Source of the DNA: Paraescarpia echinospica
Taxonomy: Eukaryota; Annelida; Polychaeta; Sabellida; Siboglinidae
DNA: 64,000 nt
Reading direction: 5' to 3'
Assembly (NCBI GenBank): GCA_020002185.1
Contig: CM034538.1
Span: 65,147,740-65,211,739, forward strand
How positions within the stretch are numbered: the stretch's first letter is position 1; every line of letters starts with the position of its first letter. The notes under the pieces were generated by a model. The model worked only from the letters and a program-made list of their open reading frames with translations. It did not search any database and was not told the origin of the DNA. Both the position numbers and the translations under genes were made by a program. Of this stretch, positions 1-10,939 are shown piece by piece.

Positions 1-470
1 CGCGCTTGTTTCATTTTGTGCGATATCGTTTTTCAGCATGATGTCGATTTGTTTCTGTAATTAAAAGACTGTTTGTATTTTGAGGATTTCAGAGGAGAAA
101 TTCAGCGACGGAGTGGTCATGTTTAAACAGGTAGTGCAGTCATTGTGACATTACCAGCCGGCTGTAAAAATTCCCAGACCACATACATTAAGAGCAACTC
201 GTGTCCGACGCATAAAAGTACTAAAATAAACATAAACCAGTCTCAACTACCCCCGGGGGCAGTGACGCATGAAGTATTCCAGCAGTGATGAAGTTTCGCA
301 ATAATTCGCGTTGGCGACTGTAGGTTCTTAATGGGGGTCACTCCACTGAATGGCGTAACCATAATATCATTGATTTTTTACGGTGTAGGCATACATTACC
401 TTCAGTCACACTGAAGCCCTTTTAGTCATCGACTAGATAGTTGTTCCATCCTTGTTAATCTATTACGTAT
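1..470. other. No recognisable feature
   Basis: Non-coding, AT-rich sequence. I see no open frame, repeat or motif that I can support. Confidence 0.6.
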
Positions 471-471
471 G

Positions 472-800
472 TGGAGCGGCGCAGTGACTAGAGCATCGGA
501 TTCTCAAACGATTGAACCCGGTTTCAAATCCTGTGCTGCCGTGTCGAACCTTGTTCGTTCGGTCATTCTACGTTGCTTCATTTCACTCAGCTGTGTGAAT
601 GGCTACTGCCTATAGACAGTGGAGGGTATTTGTGTATGAATAATAGTCCTTGCGTATTAATTGCAGCGTGACTGAATGCTTCCCAGAGATGTTGAGATGG
701 TGTTCAATTGAACAGGTTTGCCACTGAGTAAAGTGTAAAGCGCTTTCAGCAATCCTAAGGACTGGATACTGCACTGTATTGATAACTTACTTTTTTATAT
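472..800 (+). mobile_element. tRNA-derived SINE, copy 1
   Basis: A tRNA-like head with a degenerate B box (GGTTTCAAATCC near 520-531) is followed by a body that matches 7486-7826 along its whole length, including the block ending in taaagcgcttt and ggactggatactgc. The A box is weak, so this copy is probably silent. SINEs are non-autonomous and rely on a LINE reverse transcriptase; the partner LINE cannot be named here. Both copies lie in the same orientation. Confidence 0.75.
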
Positions 801-1330
801 TCGGCCACACTGAAGCCTTGTTAATTATTGACTAGTTGATTAATCATTGTTAATTCGGAGTGGCATCCATGTCACCTCCTGGTGGCTCCACCTCCCACGA
901 GGCCCAGTTTTACATTCGTGGAAATCTAAAGTTCGTCTTAGTTGCCGCATCAACCAATCATTCCACGAAGATTATTCGATTCGGCAAATATAAACCGTTT
1001 CGATTCATAAAAGAAGGAAATATCCGTCCTTTCCTAATACAGTAGTAGCTCTGTCTCTCGGTGATATTTTGAATGCGAACAAGTACAACTTTACAATATT
1101 GAACTCTTGCAGAGCCAATGATTCGTCAACGTGCTGTTCTGTGTTTTTTCGCTGGATGGCAGTCTTGTTCATTGTTGTATTATATATGATTTCTACTCCT
1201 GCATATTGGCGAGACGTATTCATGAAAACATCTTACCCGACAAAAAGGCAGTCATATACACCCTCAAATAATTTGCATTGAAATCTAAAAAAGAAAATAG
1301 ACCAAACTTAAAATGCCCAATATTTCAGTT
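801..1330. other. No recognisable feature
   Basis: Two short overlapping open frames exist here, but neither has a domain, codon bias or family resemblance that I can support. Confidence 0.5.
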
Positions 1331-2945
1331 CCAGACACCCTGAACCCATCCCAGATGTTTCCAGCCTACCCCTATTAATAAATTGTAACTGGTCACTGGC
1401 CTAGTTGTTAGAACAACCTTTTGTCAAAAATCGCACGTGCTCACCCGTGTAACTGGCGTAACCAGCATCAGGCAGCTGGGTTACGCGCCCGGGATTTTGT
1501 GACGTTAATAACATAAAAAACAAACTCTTTTCTCTGCATACACCCAGTGAAACATTTGTACATGGAATAATTACCTGTACACTGATATAAAAAAACATCA
1601 AATTCCGTGGCGGGAACTCCACGGAATTGTTGCAGTGTGTTGTTTGTCAGAAGTAGCACGTGCTCACGGGGCTGACGCGGCGAAATGCTTACGTGACCAG
1701 CGACAGGTAGACATGGTACATGTTAAGCGCTGAGGATTTTCAAACGTCAATAACTTAAAACTTATTCAAAATGTCTACATACATGTAGCGACATATGTGT
1801 AGATGGCATAATTATCTTTACGATGATATAGAAAAACATTAAATTCAGCGGCTGGAACTCCACGTACATCCTTTTAACATATTGAGCCCCCCAAGTTCTC
1901 CACCTCCCGGTCGAATTTCGCAAATGTATCAATCTACGAATCATCATAATGGGTCCGGTAGATCACATGCAAAATTTCAGCCCGATACCCGCAAAACTGA
2001 CGGAGATGTGGGTGTCATACAAACAGAGAACAAACTGTTTTATAATTAAAAAAAAGTTAATACAAAATAACCTTAGCTACAATAATCAATATATTCACGT
2101 CATTGGTTTACTCAGAATATGATCTCAGCGTGGAAGATTCCAGTGAAATGTCCGATATCCTAAAGACTAGCGGACAACAAGAGAACTTGCTCGTAACTCG
2201 AGGCTTGAGTTGTAATGACAGCTCTGTTATGACGCGCCATGTTCCTATGACGCGCCGGACCTCGTATTGAAAGCAAAGTTGTTATGATAATTTACGTCGT
2301 GAACCACCTGGTCTACTATATCGGCTATGGTATAAATAAAACAACTTACGTAACTGAAAGTAGCATAATCAGCTGAGAAACAATTACTACAAATGCTAAC
2401 AAACGGTATAATTTTTGGAGACCTAGATTACATGCCAGCGTGGGATAGGGGGTCGCAATCATGTTCTCAAATAACTTGTCGTACTTAATTTAATTGTTCA
2501 TTAAATGACCAGACTAAGAGTTCTCACCTGTCATGCTGTATCGATTCTCAAAGCAGAGTCTATAATATAATATGAAGTTGTTGAATGCTGATATGTTAGG
2601 TTAATAGGGCCCTAATAGGGCCCTATCGCGTTAGGCATACACTATGGATTTGGTTCAAATGTAAAAATCGTTATGATGTATGTCGGTTCGTATATTCATG
2701 ACACGTGTTCTTTTTTATATAAATTCGACTACTAACTTATAGAAGTAGAAGTACAAACACACAGCAGATTTCAAAACAAACAGCGGCGGATTCTGTTTGA
2801 AAATAGTATAGAGTTAGCCTGGTAGATGGCGATACTCAATCAAAATACGAATACTGTATAGAACGTTTAACCAACAACAAAGGCAATACGGATTTTTTTC
2901 ACTTGGCTTAATTAAGTTAGTTCTTGTTTAGCATTTATATTTAGT
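1331..2945. repeat. 1.6 kb dispersed repeat, copy 1
   Basis: The sequence aligns by eye, with small indels, to 12464-14075 in the same orientation. Long shared blocks include the repeated tatgacgcgcc motif (2229-2260 here) and agcggcggattctgtttgaaaatagtatag (split here between 2782 and 2812). It has no coding potential, so it is either a non-autonomous transposon or a segmental duplication. This copy contains an internal duplication: 1503-1622 resembles 1745-1865, each ending in ggctggaactccacg-like sequence. A tandem agggccct palindrome pair lies near 2609-2631. Confidence 0.75.
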
Positions 2946-2970
2946 CGGCGAGCACGGGTGCTAATTTTGA

Positions 2971-3059
2971 GGGTTATGGACACCTCGTGCTATTTTTGGT
3001 TGGTTTGAAGTTTAACAAAACTTAGAGCAACCAAAAATAGCACTAGGTGTCCATAACCC
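2971..3059. repeat. Long hairpin (inverted repeat)
   Basis: Arm 2971-3002 is the reverse complement of 3028-3059 with one mismatch in 32 bp. The loop can extend the stem through aagttt and aaactt. It lies immediately after the end of the 1.6 kb repeat and is absent from the second copy. It may be a small foldback element or a structured RNA. Confidence 0.85.
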
Positions 3060-3061
3060 CA

Positions 3062-3810
3062 TAACTTAAACCTTCATGAATAATATTCCAGAGGACAACC
3101 CTCTCAAATCAGTGGGCTTCTCTCTGAAAATTGGACTTACAGTCATGCCTGTAGGGTCTCTGAGTGGCCGCTTTGTCATAACTGTATATTTTCAAATTTA
3201 CATAGTAGATATAGAGCTACAAAGCTACATTTTGTATCACAATATCCAGAATGATAAGACGAATAATAACTACAAATAAGTTATCAAAATGTTTATTTTT
3301 AGGAAGCCAGAGGCAGAACAATATATTAAAAAAGCCAATCCGGTTTGCCGTCGACATCATATAAAATGTATCATAGATACCTTAATACATATTCAACATC
3401 CATGTTTAATGTATCAAAATTATCGTCATTCATTTACCTACTGAACAGTGAAACAAAATAATGCTAATTACCAAACATTCGTGAATAAAACATGTACCCC
3501 ACCCTCTAATTATTGCGTGATCGTGACATGATGCCAATCGGACTGGATTTCATTACTTGCGTCATTTCCACTTTCCGTTGCGTAGTAAACAATATTAAAG
3601 TATGGCTACTGATTCAACGTCTACCAACGAATAATAGTGACATACCTGATAAGACAATTTAACATAAAATGTATTATTTAAACTAGCAGGATGCCAAGCA
3701 TACATCGCAAAAATTATGCAAACATGTTGCATTGTCATCATGCAGTCATCTATGTCACTCTCATCAGAGCCATTGTTTTCAACAAGAGTACTTAGGTGGA
3801 CTACTCGTCC
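3062..3810. other. No recognisable feature
   Basis: AT-rich sequence. The short open frame at 3076-3279 has no recognisable domain and I do not support it as a gene. Confidence 0.5.
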
Positions 3811-3814
3811 TCAT

Positions 3815-5610
3815 TTGATTTCTTTCCCTTTGCAGTTGCAAGCAACACAACATGGCACTTGCGATTTTGTGCAAGAACAGTTACGAGTGCATTGTGCTTA
3901 CAACACATATGCAACTAGTAAGCGACTGTGCGAGTCCTGGGAATAGCGGCACAATCATGAATGCGTTGTAATTTGTGAGCACGCCTACTTTGGTAATAAT
4001 CCCCTGCTGAACCAAAGATTTAGTTAACCGTTTCTACTTTACACTGTCCAGATTGTACAAGGATGTCTTCAACACCACTGTTCCTCATTATTTTCCAACC
4101 TTCACTGAAACTGTCCTGGTATGAGAATGAGATTCCAAGCAGCTTGCTTGGACCAGAAGGGATCGAGGGGCTATATCCAATGTATGTGGCTGGCACTGTT
4201 GGCGTCAGCTTCATGAAGAAAACATTCCAAATTGGGCAATAATCGCTTTCGAGCTCTACTAACTTTGTAGACGTTCCATGTTCACCAGATGGAAGTACAG
4301 ATCACATCTCGAGGTTGCAAATCTACAAGCGTCATTGTTTCAAGTGATCTGGCTTAACGCCTTTCACACATAGATATGTAGTGTGGCTCGCTTGGAGAAG
4401 GGCTGACCACATGCAGTGATCGTTTTGTTTCCTTTGCTCTTGTAAGTCTTGAAATGTCACCAAATGTCCATTTACGTGGACAACTAAGTGTTGAACGGTA
4501 CACATTGTCGTGGTTGCTATTCTTATCTTGGTGATGTTCTGTCAGGTCTTGTGTTGTGCTCTCAACAGTGAAGTCCAGCACATCTGTTGTCGCTTGATTT
4601 TGATCAACCAATTCTCATTCTGTCAATTCCACATCAACTGTGACATCACTGACACCTGTTCCATCTTTCTGATCTAACATCTCGTGTAATACATCTTAGG
4701 TAGTGTTCTGTTCAATTCATATCCATACACGTTGGTGGTCATAGCATGGAAGGTTGACCCATCTGGTATCTTGTCCTGCCAATCTGTGTTGGCGATGTGA
4801 AAGTGCATGAATTTATGTATAGCTTTATATCGTTGGTGGGGAACAGGTGCCTTCCTCTCGTTCCTCTTCCATCATTTGACTACGAATATATGTAAGATAG
4901 CGCTGGAAGGTGGCATACCTTACACTTTCGTTCATATGGTTTAAAAGGATGTTTAGATTATTGCTACGTGTATCATTGTAGATGTTGAGTGCACTTCCTA
5001 GAGTGAGTGATGTTGGAAGTTTACATATGGCATACAGAAGGTGCTGGTATAGATGAAGTGCTTTTTCCTCACGTTCAAGTTCACAACAAACTTTTCCTCC
5101 ATCTCCTACTGGGTGACACTTGCCAGAATAAATAGTTTGCATGTGATCATATATGCAGCTTGAGTGTGTGACATATTGAAAAAAACATATCGCCATCTTG
5201 ACTTTTGGCCAGTTGGTCAAGTTTGCAAGATTTTGCCTCTCTGTGTAAGAGATTGGCAGCTTCGTGGATGACAGAAGCATCATTATCATAATCAAGTAAC
5301 TGCTGTTTCATCTCCTCGATCATTTTGAAAGCATCACCGACTGCAATAACTGCGGAACAGACGTAGTCACTTCCATCCCCCTGTGGCCAAAAAGGTTAAA
5401 TTGTCCCCTAATAAACGACATATGATATCGCACACCGGTTGCAGCTAAACCAATATCCACACCAAGGTAAGGTGGTATTCTATCAAGTATGTCTCTGTCA
5501 TTTAGTTCTTCTGTTTTTTGTTTGAATGACTGTCCATGATTGTGGGTTATTGCAACGCTAGCCCCCTTTTGCTTTGTGAATGGCTTTTTACAAATAACCC
5601 ACTGAGTCAT
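3815..5610 (-). pseudogene. Decayed large unknown protein, Cys-rich tail
   Basis: Open pieces read on the minus strand as one decaying protein: 5610-5320, 5295-4825, 4611-4354 and 4214-4020, followed by a Cys-rich stretch near 3900-3820 with the pattern CTRNCSCTKS..PCCVACNC. The second piece continues past its stop into PDGSTFHAMT-like sequence, and the fourth reads SGVEDILVQSG, then RRAHKL. These blocks remind me of very large uncharacterised proteins of cnidarians and molluscs that often carry a Cys-rich tail like the one at 42360-42460. That resemblance is from memory and is an inference. Frameshifts and stops separate the pieces, so no product is expected. The gene-proximal end abuts the 3' end of a LINE at 5624. 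Function unknown. Confidence 0.45.
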
Positions 5611-5623
5611 ATAGCCAAGTATT

Positions 5624-6765
5624 CAGGTATAGAGGATAAGTGGTGCCATCTCCCTATCAAACCTTAGTCTAGCTGGAATTGTAGTTGTGGCTCCACCGAA
5701 AAACCTTTAGCGTGAATCTAAAACGTACGTGATAACAATTATTGTTCTTCTTTTCACTTGAAGTGTTGAATCCACCAGCTCACTCAACACTGGCGTTGGA
5801 ACTTGGTGAATATTTGGGGGCTGAGCCTCTACAAAATCCTCTTATTGCACCCAATTGAAGCTCGAAAAAAATCACAAAAAAAACTAAAATTGCACCTCCC
5901 TTGAGGTACGCCAAAAACCCACGTTGAGGTTATCCGAAAACTACCTCTTGCTCCCACTTGAGGCTTGCCAAAAACCCACCTCGAGGCTCTAAAAAATCCT
6001 CCATTTGCACTCCCATGAGGCTCACTAAAACAACGCCACATTGAGGCCCTCTAAAAACTTCTATTATCACCCCTAAATATCACAAAAACATTTTGTTGTT
6101 AATCCTATCTAAAATATTGGGAACTCAATCCCTAAACACCCCGGGGGTCTGTCGAGGTCTATCCATGTTTTCATGTTGTCATTCCAGTTATTTATTTATT
6201 TAGTCTTTCCTTCTTTTACCTCTTATTGTGCCTTGGAGGATAATTTTGGCAATTTTGCGAGTTCTGATCGACTGTAGAAAAGATGTCTTCATATTGTCCG
6301 ATGTTTCGTCTGATCATATTTCTCACTTTCTCGTTGGTGACATGGTATGTGTATGGGATGCGCAAGATGTTTAGATAACATCGCATCTCCAAAGCTTGTA
6401 TTCTTCTTTTCTATTTAGTTTTGCTGTTAGGATCCATGTCTGGGAAGCGAACAGAAAGAGTGATATGACAAGTGCACTCGTCAGTTTCATTTTTTTCTTC
6501 GGGGTGACATTGCTATTTTTCCACATTGGTTTTAGGCTTGCAAGCTGGGGTGTGTACAATTTTTGAACGAACATCTGGTTTTGATCCTTCATCCGATAGA
6601 ATGGCAAGAAGATATTTGATGTTGGCATCGGTTTCCAGTTATTTCATATTGACGTGTAGCCGTGCGTGTATGCCATTTTGTTTCCATCCCGTGGTCTGAA
6701 CAGTTTTTTTCCAGGCGCTTCACTAGGTTGGCGAGTTCTTGTTCATCTTCTATGCTAGCTGTATT
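5624..6765 (-). mobile_element. RTE-like LINE, 5'-truncated copy A
   Basis: The minus strand reads from the tail of a reverse transcriptase (EDEQELANLVKRLEK at about 6750-6710), through the C-terminal region (ALVISLFLFASQTWILTAKL, about 6470-6410), to a long 3' UTR. Several frameshifts are present. From 5624 to about 6500 it aligns with 18205-19140, which fixes the shared 3' terminus at the sequence caggtatagaggataagtgg. The protein resembles the RTE/BovB clade, as does the longer copy at 8.1-10.9 kb. It is dead because it is 5'-truncated and frameshifted. Confidence 0.75.
5855..6060 (-). repeat. Degenerate tandem repeat in LINE 3' UTR
   Basis: Units of roughly 30-40 bp share ttgaggctygccaaaaaccca-like cores and recur about five times. 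The same array occurs in the second copy at 18475-18640, so it belongs to the element rather than to the locus. Confidence 0.6.
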
Positions 6766-6799
6766 TAACCTGGGGGTAATTACTCCATTGGGTGTAATT

Positions 6800-7480
6800 T
6801 GGGCATTTCGGGGGAAAACAAGCTTTTTAAAGTTTGGATTTTTTAGCAATTAATTTATCGCGACTACGCTTCTGTAGTACGCTGCATCGAAAATATATAT
6901 GTTGTGGAAAGTCGTATCATTAAGAATGTGTTTTATTATTGGAAAGGATCTCTTCAAGCCATATTTAGTTAAATCATCAAGGCTCGTCCTTGGCGAGGAA
7001 CGAGGGATACAAGTGAACCATACACTACTTTAGGGCACAGCCGTGAAAACTGAATATATGTGACGAGCTTGGTCACGTTTGGATCACGCCGTTTTAATTG
7101 CAGAAGTGTTACCAAACTCTTCGATGCTTCGCGCTTCAATTGATTCAATCAATGTGAGTTATGTGTCATGCACAATTGCTGGTACCTGAAAGGCGACTGT
7201 GTAAACAATGATTGTCTGTTCTCTAAACTGTTTAGCATGGAGTGTCACCAACCACTTAATTATCAGCGAATGTGAAGAGGTTGTATCCTATTTAAGTTTT
7301 CTTTTTTCCAAATGGAGGATCGCTAGTTATCACGGAGACAGCATTTTATTGTGTGTTCGAGTTAAAAGAACAGATCACTGTGTTTTTGGAAGGACGAGAA
7401 CCGTTAGAAAAACATTCACGTGAAGATGTCAGACAATTGAAGTGGCCATACAGTTATTGTAAAGCTGGCTATATTGGGCA
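6800..7480. other. No recognisable feature
   Basis: Non-coding sequence between a LINE fragment and a SINE. The open frame at 7208-7423 and its neighbour have no recognisable domain. Confidence 0.5.
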
Positions 7481-7485
7481 TCTTT

Positions 7486-7826
7486 TGCGTAGCGCAGCGG
7501 TAAGAGCTTCGAACTCTCGACTGAGAAAACGCGGGTTCGAATCCTGTGCGGCGGTGTCGAACCTTGGGCAAGTTCGTTTACTCTACGTTGCTTCAGTTCA
7601 CTCAGTTGTATGAATGAGTACCTGGCTATAGACAGTGTTGGATATTTGTGTTCGGATAGTCTTCGCGCATTAATTGCAGCGTGGCTGAATGTTTCCCAGA
7701 GAAAGCGAGATGGTGTTCGATTGAAAAGGTGTGCCAGGGAGTAAAGTGTAAAGCGTTTTGAGCAGTCGTGAGGACTGGATACTGCGCTATTTCAGAACTT
7801 ACCTATAATTTACTTTTTTACTTTTT
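7486..7826 (+). mobile_element. tRNA-derived SINE, copy 2
   Basis: This is the better preserved copy. The A-box-like tagcgcagcggtaagag sits at 7490-7506 and a perfect B box GGTTCGAATCC at 7534-7544, as in a tRNA internal RNA polymerase III promoter. The body then matches 540-790 and ends in a T-rich tract near 7805-7826. The head is followed by an unrelated body rather than ending in CCA, so this is a SINE and not a tRNA gene. Confidence 0.85.
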
Positions 7827-8107
7827 GGTGAGATCAATCAGCTGAACATCTCACAAGAAAGGAATGTAGTGAGTATTCTCATTGCTCAAGGCAAGGATTG
7901 CTAGCTTCTTTAGTAAATCCAGTTTTACCAACAGGTTCATGTTAATGAAGTTTCTATATTCGCCAAGTGATCAACGTCACTTGAATAGAAGGAAGAGTAG
8001 TGTCCGTTTGCAAATGTGACTCCGCAGATACTTTCCATGGAAAAGTTAATCCGTCACTATTTCAAGTACAAAATGGGTCATTTATATGTTTTTTCACTTC
8101 ACATCAC

Positions 8108-10001
8108 TTTCTCATAACCCGTAAGGATCGTTGGGGCACCACTGACGACTTCTTAACCAGCTCTCTCCATGTTTACCTGTTCTCCACAACCGTCTGGGTG
8201 TCGGCGAACTCCAGTCCTGTCCTCTCTTTGATGTTGTCTTCCCAACTCTTTTTCTGTCTACTTCTTCTTCTCCCCCCCCCCCCTCTCACGGTACCTTGCA
8301 AGATGGTCGTTGCAAGGCCAGATGATCGTGAGAGGTGGCCGTACCACTTCAGTTTACACTTCTACACTGTTGTAAGGAGGTTTTCGTAAGGTTCGATGGC
8401 TTGTTTGATCTTGTTGCGAATGTGTTCGTTAGTAACATGGTCTCTGTATGATATGCGCAAGATCTTCCGAAAGCACCTAATTTCCATGGCTTGTATACTC
8501 TTCTGTAGATCTGCTGAGAGGGTCCATGTTTCACAAGCGTATAGAAAGATGGACATGACACGGAAGCACATCAGCCTTATTTTCGAACTGACATTGATGT
8601 TACTGTTATTCCATAAGGGTTTCAACCTTATAAGTCTGTGCAATCCTGGCAAGTATCTCAGGTTTGGAACCCTCGTGTGTGATGATTGATCCCAAGTACT
8701 TGAAGCTTGTTACTGTTTCAAGTCTCTGTCCGTTAACTTTGACCTATGTGTTGATGCCTTGTGTCTTCTTTGTCATCAGTTGGATCTTTTCGCCGCTGAT
8801 CTCTATGCCGTATGCTGTAGAGGTTTTGTCAAGGCACTCCACCAAGTTGACTAGGTTTTGTTCTTCTCCTGATAGGCCTTGATATCATCAGCTAAGCGAA
8901 GGTTGATGATTGCCCTGCCTCCAATGCTGATAGTGCCTTGTTGGTTTTCCAACGCATCATTCATGACTGTTTCCAGAAAGAAGTTGAAGAGGGTGGGTGA
9001 TAGTAGATATCCTTGTGGAACTCCCACTTTTGTTCGAAACCAGTCTCCTATGCTGCCATTGAAGATACCTGCACAGGTGGTCTTGTCATATAGGTGTTCA
9101 TTGGTTCGGACAAGATTGGAGCCAATGTTGTACTTCCTCATGGTCGCACTCAGGGCCGCAAGCCATACCATATCAAAAGCCTTCTTAAAGTCTATGGAGA
9201 CATGGTACAGGCATTGCTAATGTTGAAGATGTTTCTTGCAAAGGATTCTAAGGTTGAAGATCTGTTCACAGGTGCTCCGTCCTTTTCGAAAATCCGCCTG
9301 TTCTTCTGCGGTGATCTTTTCTGCATGGGGTTTGCGTCTGATCTTCAGCATGACTTTGCTCGGGTGACTAATAAGGCTGATTTTTTAAAATAATTTTGGC
9401 ACAGCTGTTATCTGTTATTTTATTGCAGATTGTTGCTAGGGTGGTGATCAAGGCTTCTCCCCCAGCTTGAACCAGTTTTGCTGGTATGTTGTCAATTAAT
9501 TTTATTGCAGCCTCCACTTCCTCACGAAGAATGGGGTAGGCGTCCTTTTCGGTGGTCTGTGGACAATTTTGTACCGCTGGATCTCCGTTGATCTTGTAGT
9601 TGTACAGTTCTGAGCATTATTCTGTCCATCGGTTTAGAATCTATTGTTCTTCTGTAAGGCATTTCCCTGATTTGTCTTGGATGGTGGTGGTTATCCCTTT
9701 CTTCACTGATGTCAGGTCTTTCAAAACTTGGTAGGCCTTCATGCTGTTGTTCTTGCTCAGACTGTCTTCAATTTCGCAACGTTGTTCTGCTATCCACTCA
9801 TCTGTTGCTCTTCTCATATCTTGTATGATCTTCCTGTTGATTTCTCTGTATTTTGCTGCATTTTCTCCTCTTCAATTCTCTTCTTTTGTCACATAGATCA
9901 AAGATGTCTGCTGTGACCCACGGTTTCTTTGTTCGACGATGTTTGCCAAGGACTTCGCTGGCTGCGTCTGTCACTATTTTGTTGAAGGTGTTGGTTAGCA
10001 A
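8108..10001 (-). pseudogene. LINE reverse transcriptase (broken)
   Basis: The linker KKPWVTADIFDLCDKRREL lies at about 9930-9870. RT blocks follow: EEVEAAIKLIDNIPAKL near 9500, a deletion, then VGVPQGYLLSPTLFN at about 9030 and RLADDI near 8890. The last is the catalytic F/YADD motif with Leu in place of the aromatic residue. The C-terminal region has SFKYLGSIITHEG near 8700, RVMSIFLYACETWTLSA near 8530 and the terminal SSVVPQR near 8130. Frames change at least four times. A full-length RTE protein is about 1000 residues and this copy spans nearly that much. Confidence 0.8.
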
Positions 10002-10149
10002 GTTCAGGTAAATGTCTTTGTTATGGTAAGGGGTGCAAATTTCCCACCTATCACTGATACATCAGGATCCTTAAGTTTCTCGATGTCAAACTTGATTCTT
10101 GTGGGATTTGGCTTGTTGACCCTCTTCAGGCGGTGCGGAAGGTTGTCAT

Positions 10150-10880
10150 CAGCAAGTCAAGATCGCTTCCGACATCTGCTCCTGGAAAGCTTCGTGACCT
10201 GGCAATGTCCACGCTTGTGCAAAAGCGCCGTTTCACCTAGATGTAGTCAATCTGACTGTGATGTTTTCCGTCTGGGCTATGCCAGGTCCATCTTCTGGAT
10301 GCTTTATCTGGACTAAGTGTGTTAGCCAGTATTAGTTCATTGTATGTTGCAAACTCAAGGAGCCTGTGTCCTCTCTCATTTGTTTCAGCATTGCAGAAAT
10401 GTCCGCAAGTATCTTGCCAGTTGGTTGGCGCACCCACTCCCACTTTTGAATTCCAATGTCCTAGTACAATTAGATTGTCTTTCTTTGATGTTTCCTCAAT
10501 TACATCTTGCAGTTGGCCATAAAAATATTCTACCTCACTGTCGTCATAGTCAGACGTTGGGGCGCAAACTTGTATGTCTGTGATGTTGAAGGGAGTTGCC
10601 CTCAGGCAGATGCTGGTGAGCCTGCTGCAGACAGGGCGACAACCCATGACAGTGTTCACGATGTTTTTGGTGTACACGAAACCCAGCGCGATGTTCGTGT
10701 TTGTCCTTAGTGCCACTGAAGTAGACCTTGTGTCCTTCTTCGGTTGATGTTTCGCCAAAGGTTTTCCAACGCATCTCAGAGAGTCCAAGCAGTTTCCATC
10801 GGCATCTCTCCATCTCATGTGTGAATTCTTTCAGTTTCCCTGCAGATCTCAGTGTCCTGACATTCCATGTGCCAATGGTG
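10150..10880 (-). pseudogene. LINE endonuclease domain (broken)
   Basis: The endonuclease nicks target DNA to prime reverse transcription. The domain begins with IGTWNVRTL near 10875, then LLGLSEMRW near 10780, TPFNITDIQVCAPTSD near 10590, GHWNSKVG near 10450 (GDWN in intact relatives, so the catalytic Asp appears to be His), TWHSPDGKHHSQIDYI near 10245 and GSDLDLL near 10160 (SDH in relatives). An in-frame TAG follows QIDYI at about 10239. A frameshift lies near 10700, because the first 40 residues are in another frame. The order of motifs is that of RTE endonucleases. I infer that it is inactive. Confidence 0.8.
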
Positions 10881-10939
10881 ATAGTGTCTCTTCCACGGAT
10901 ATTATTGGTAGCGGCACCAGTAGCATACTTATAACATAT

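Larger units (their letters stand above)
8108..10885 (-). mobile_element. RTE/BovB-like LINE, near full length, dead
   Basis: On the minus strand the order is apurinic-type endonuclease (10880-10150), linker (10001-9798), reverse transcriptase (about 9760-8850) and C-terminal region (8650-8108). This is the single-ORF layout of RTE/BovB elements. The conserved C-terminal end SSVVPQR lies near 8130. At least five frameshifts or stops break it, and the RT has lost its central part near 9400. The 3' end below 8108 was not resolved. Confidence 0.85.

Noticed and set aside
860..1281. Overlapping 60-72 codon frames on both strands
   Set aside because: Short, no motif, no repeat support; typical of chance in AT-rich DNA.
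7488..7560. tRNA gene
   Set aside because: The A and B boxes are present but the sequence continues into a shared non-tRNA body, so it is a SINE head.
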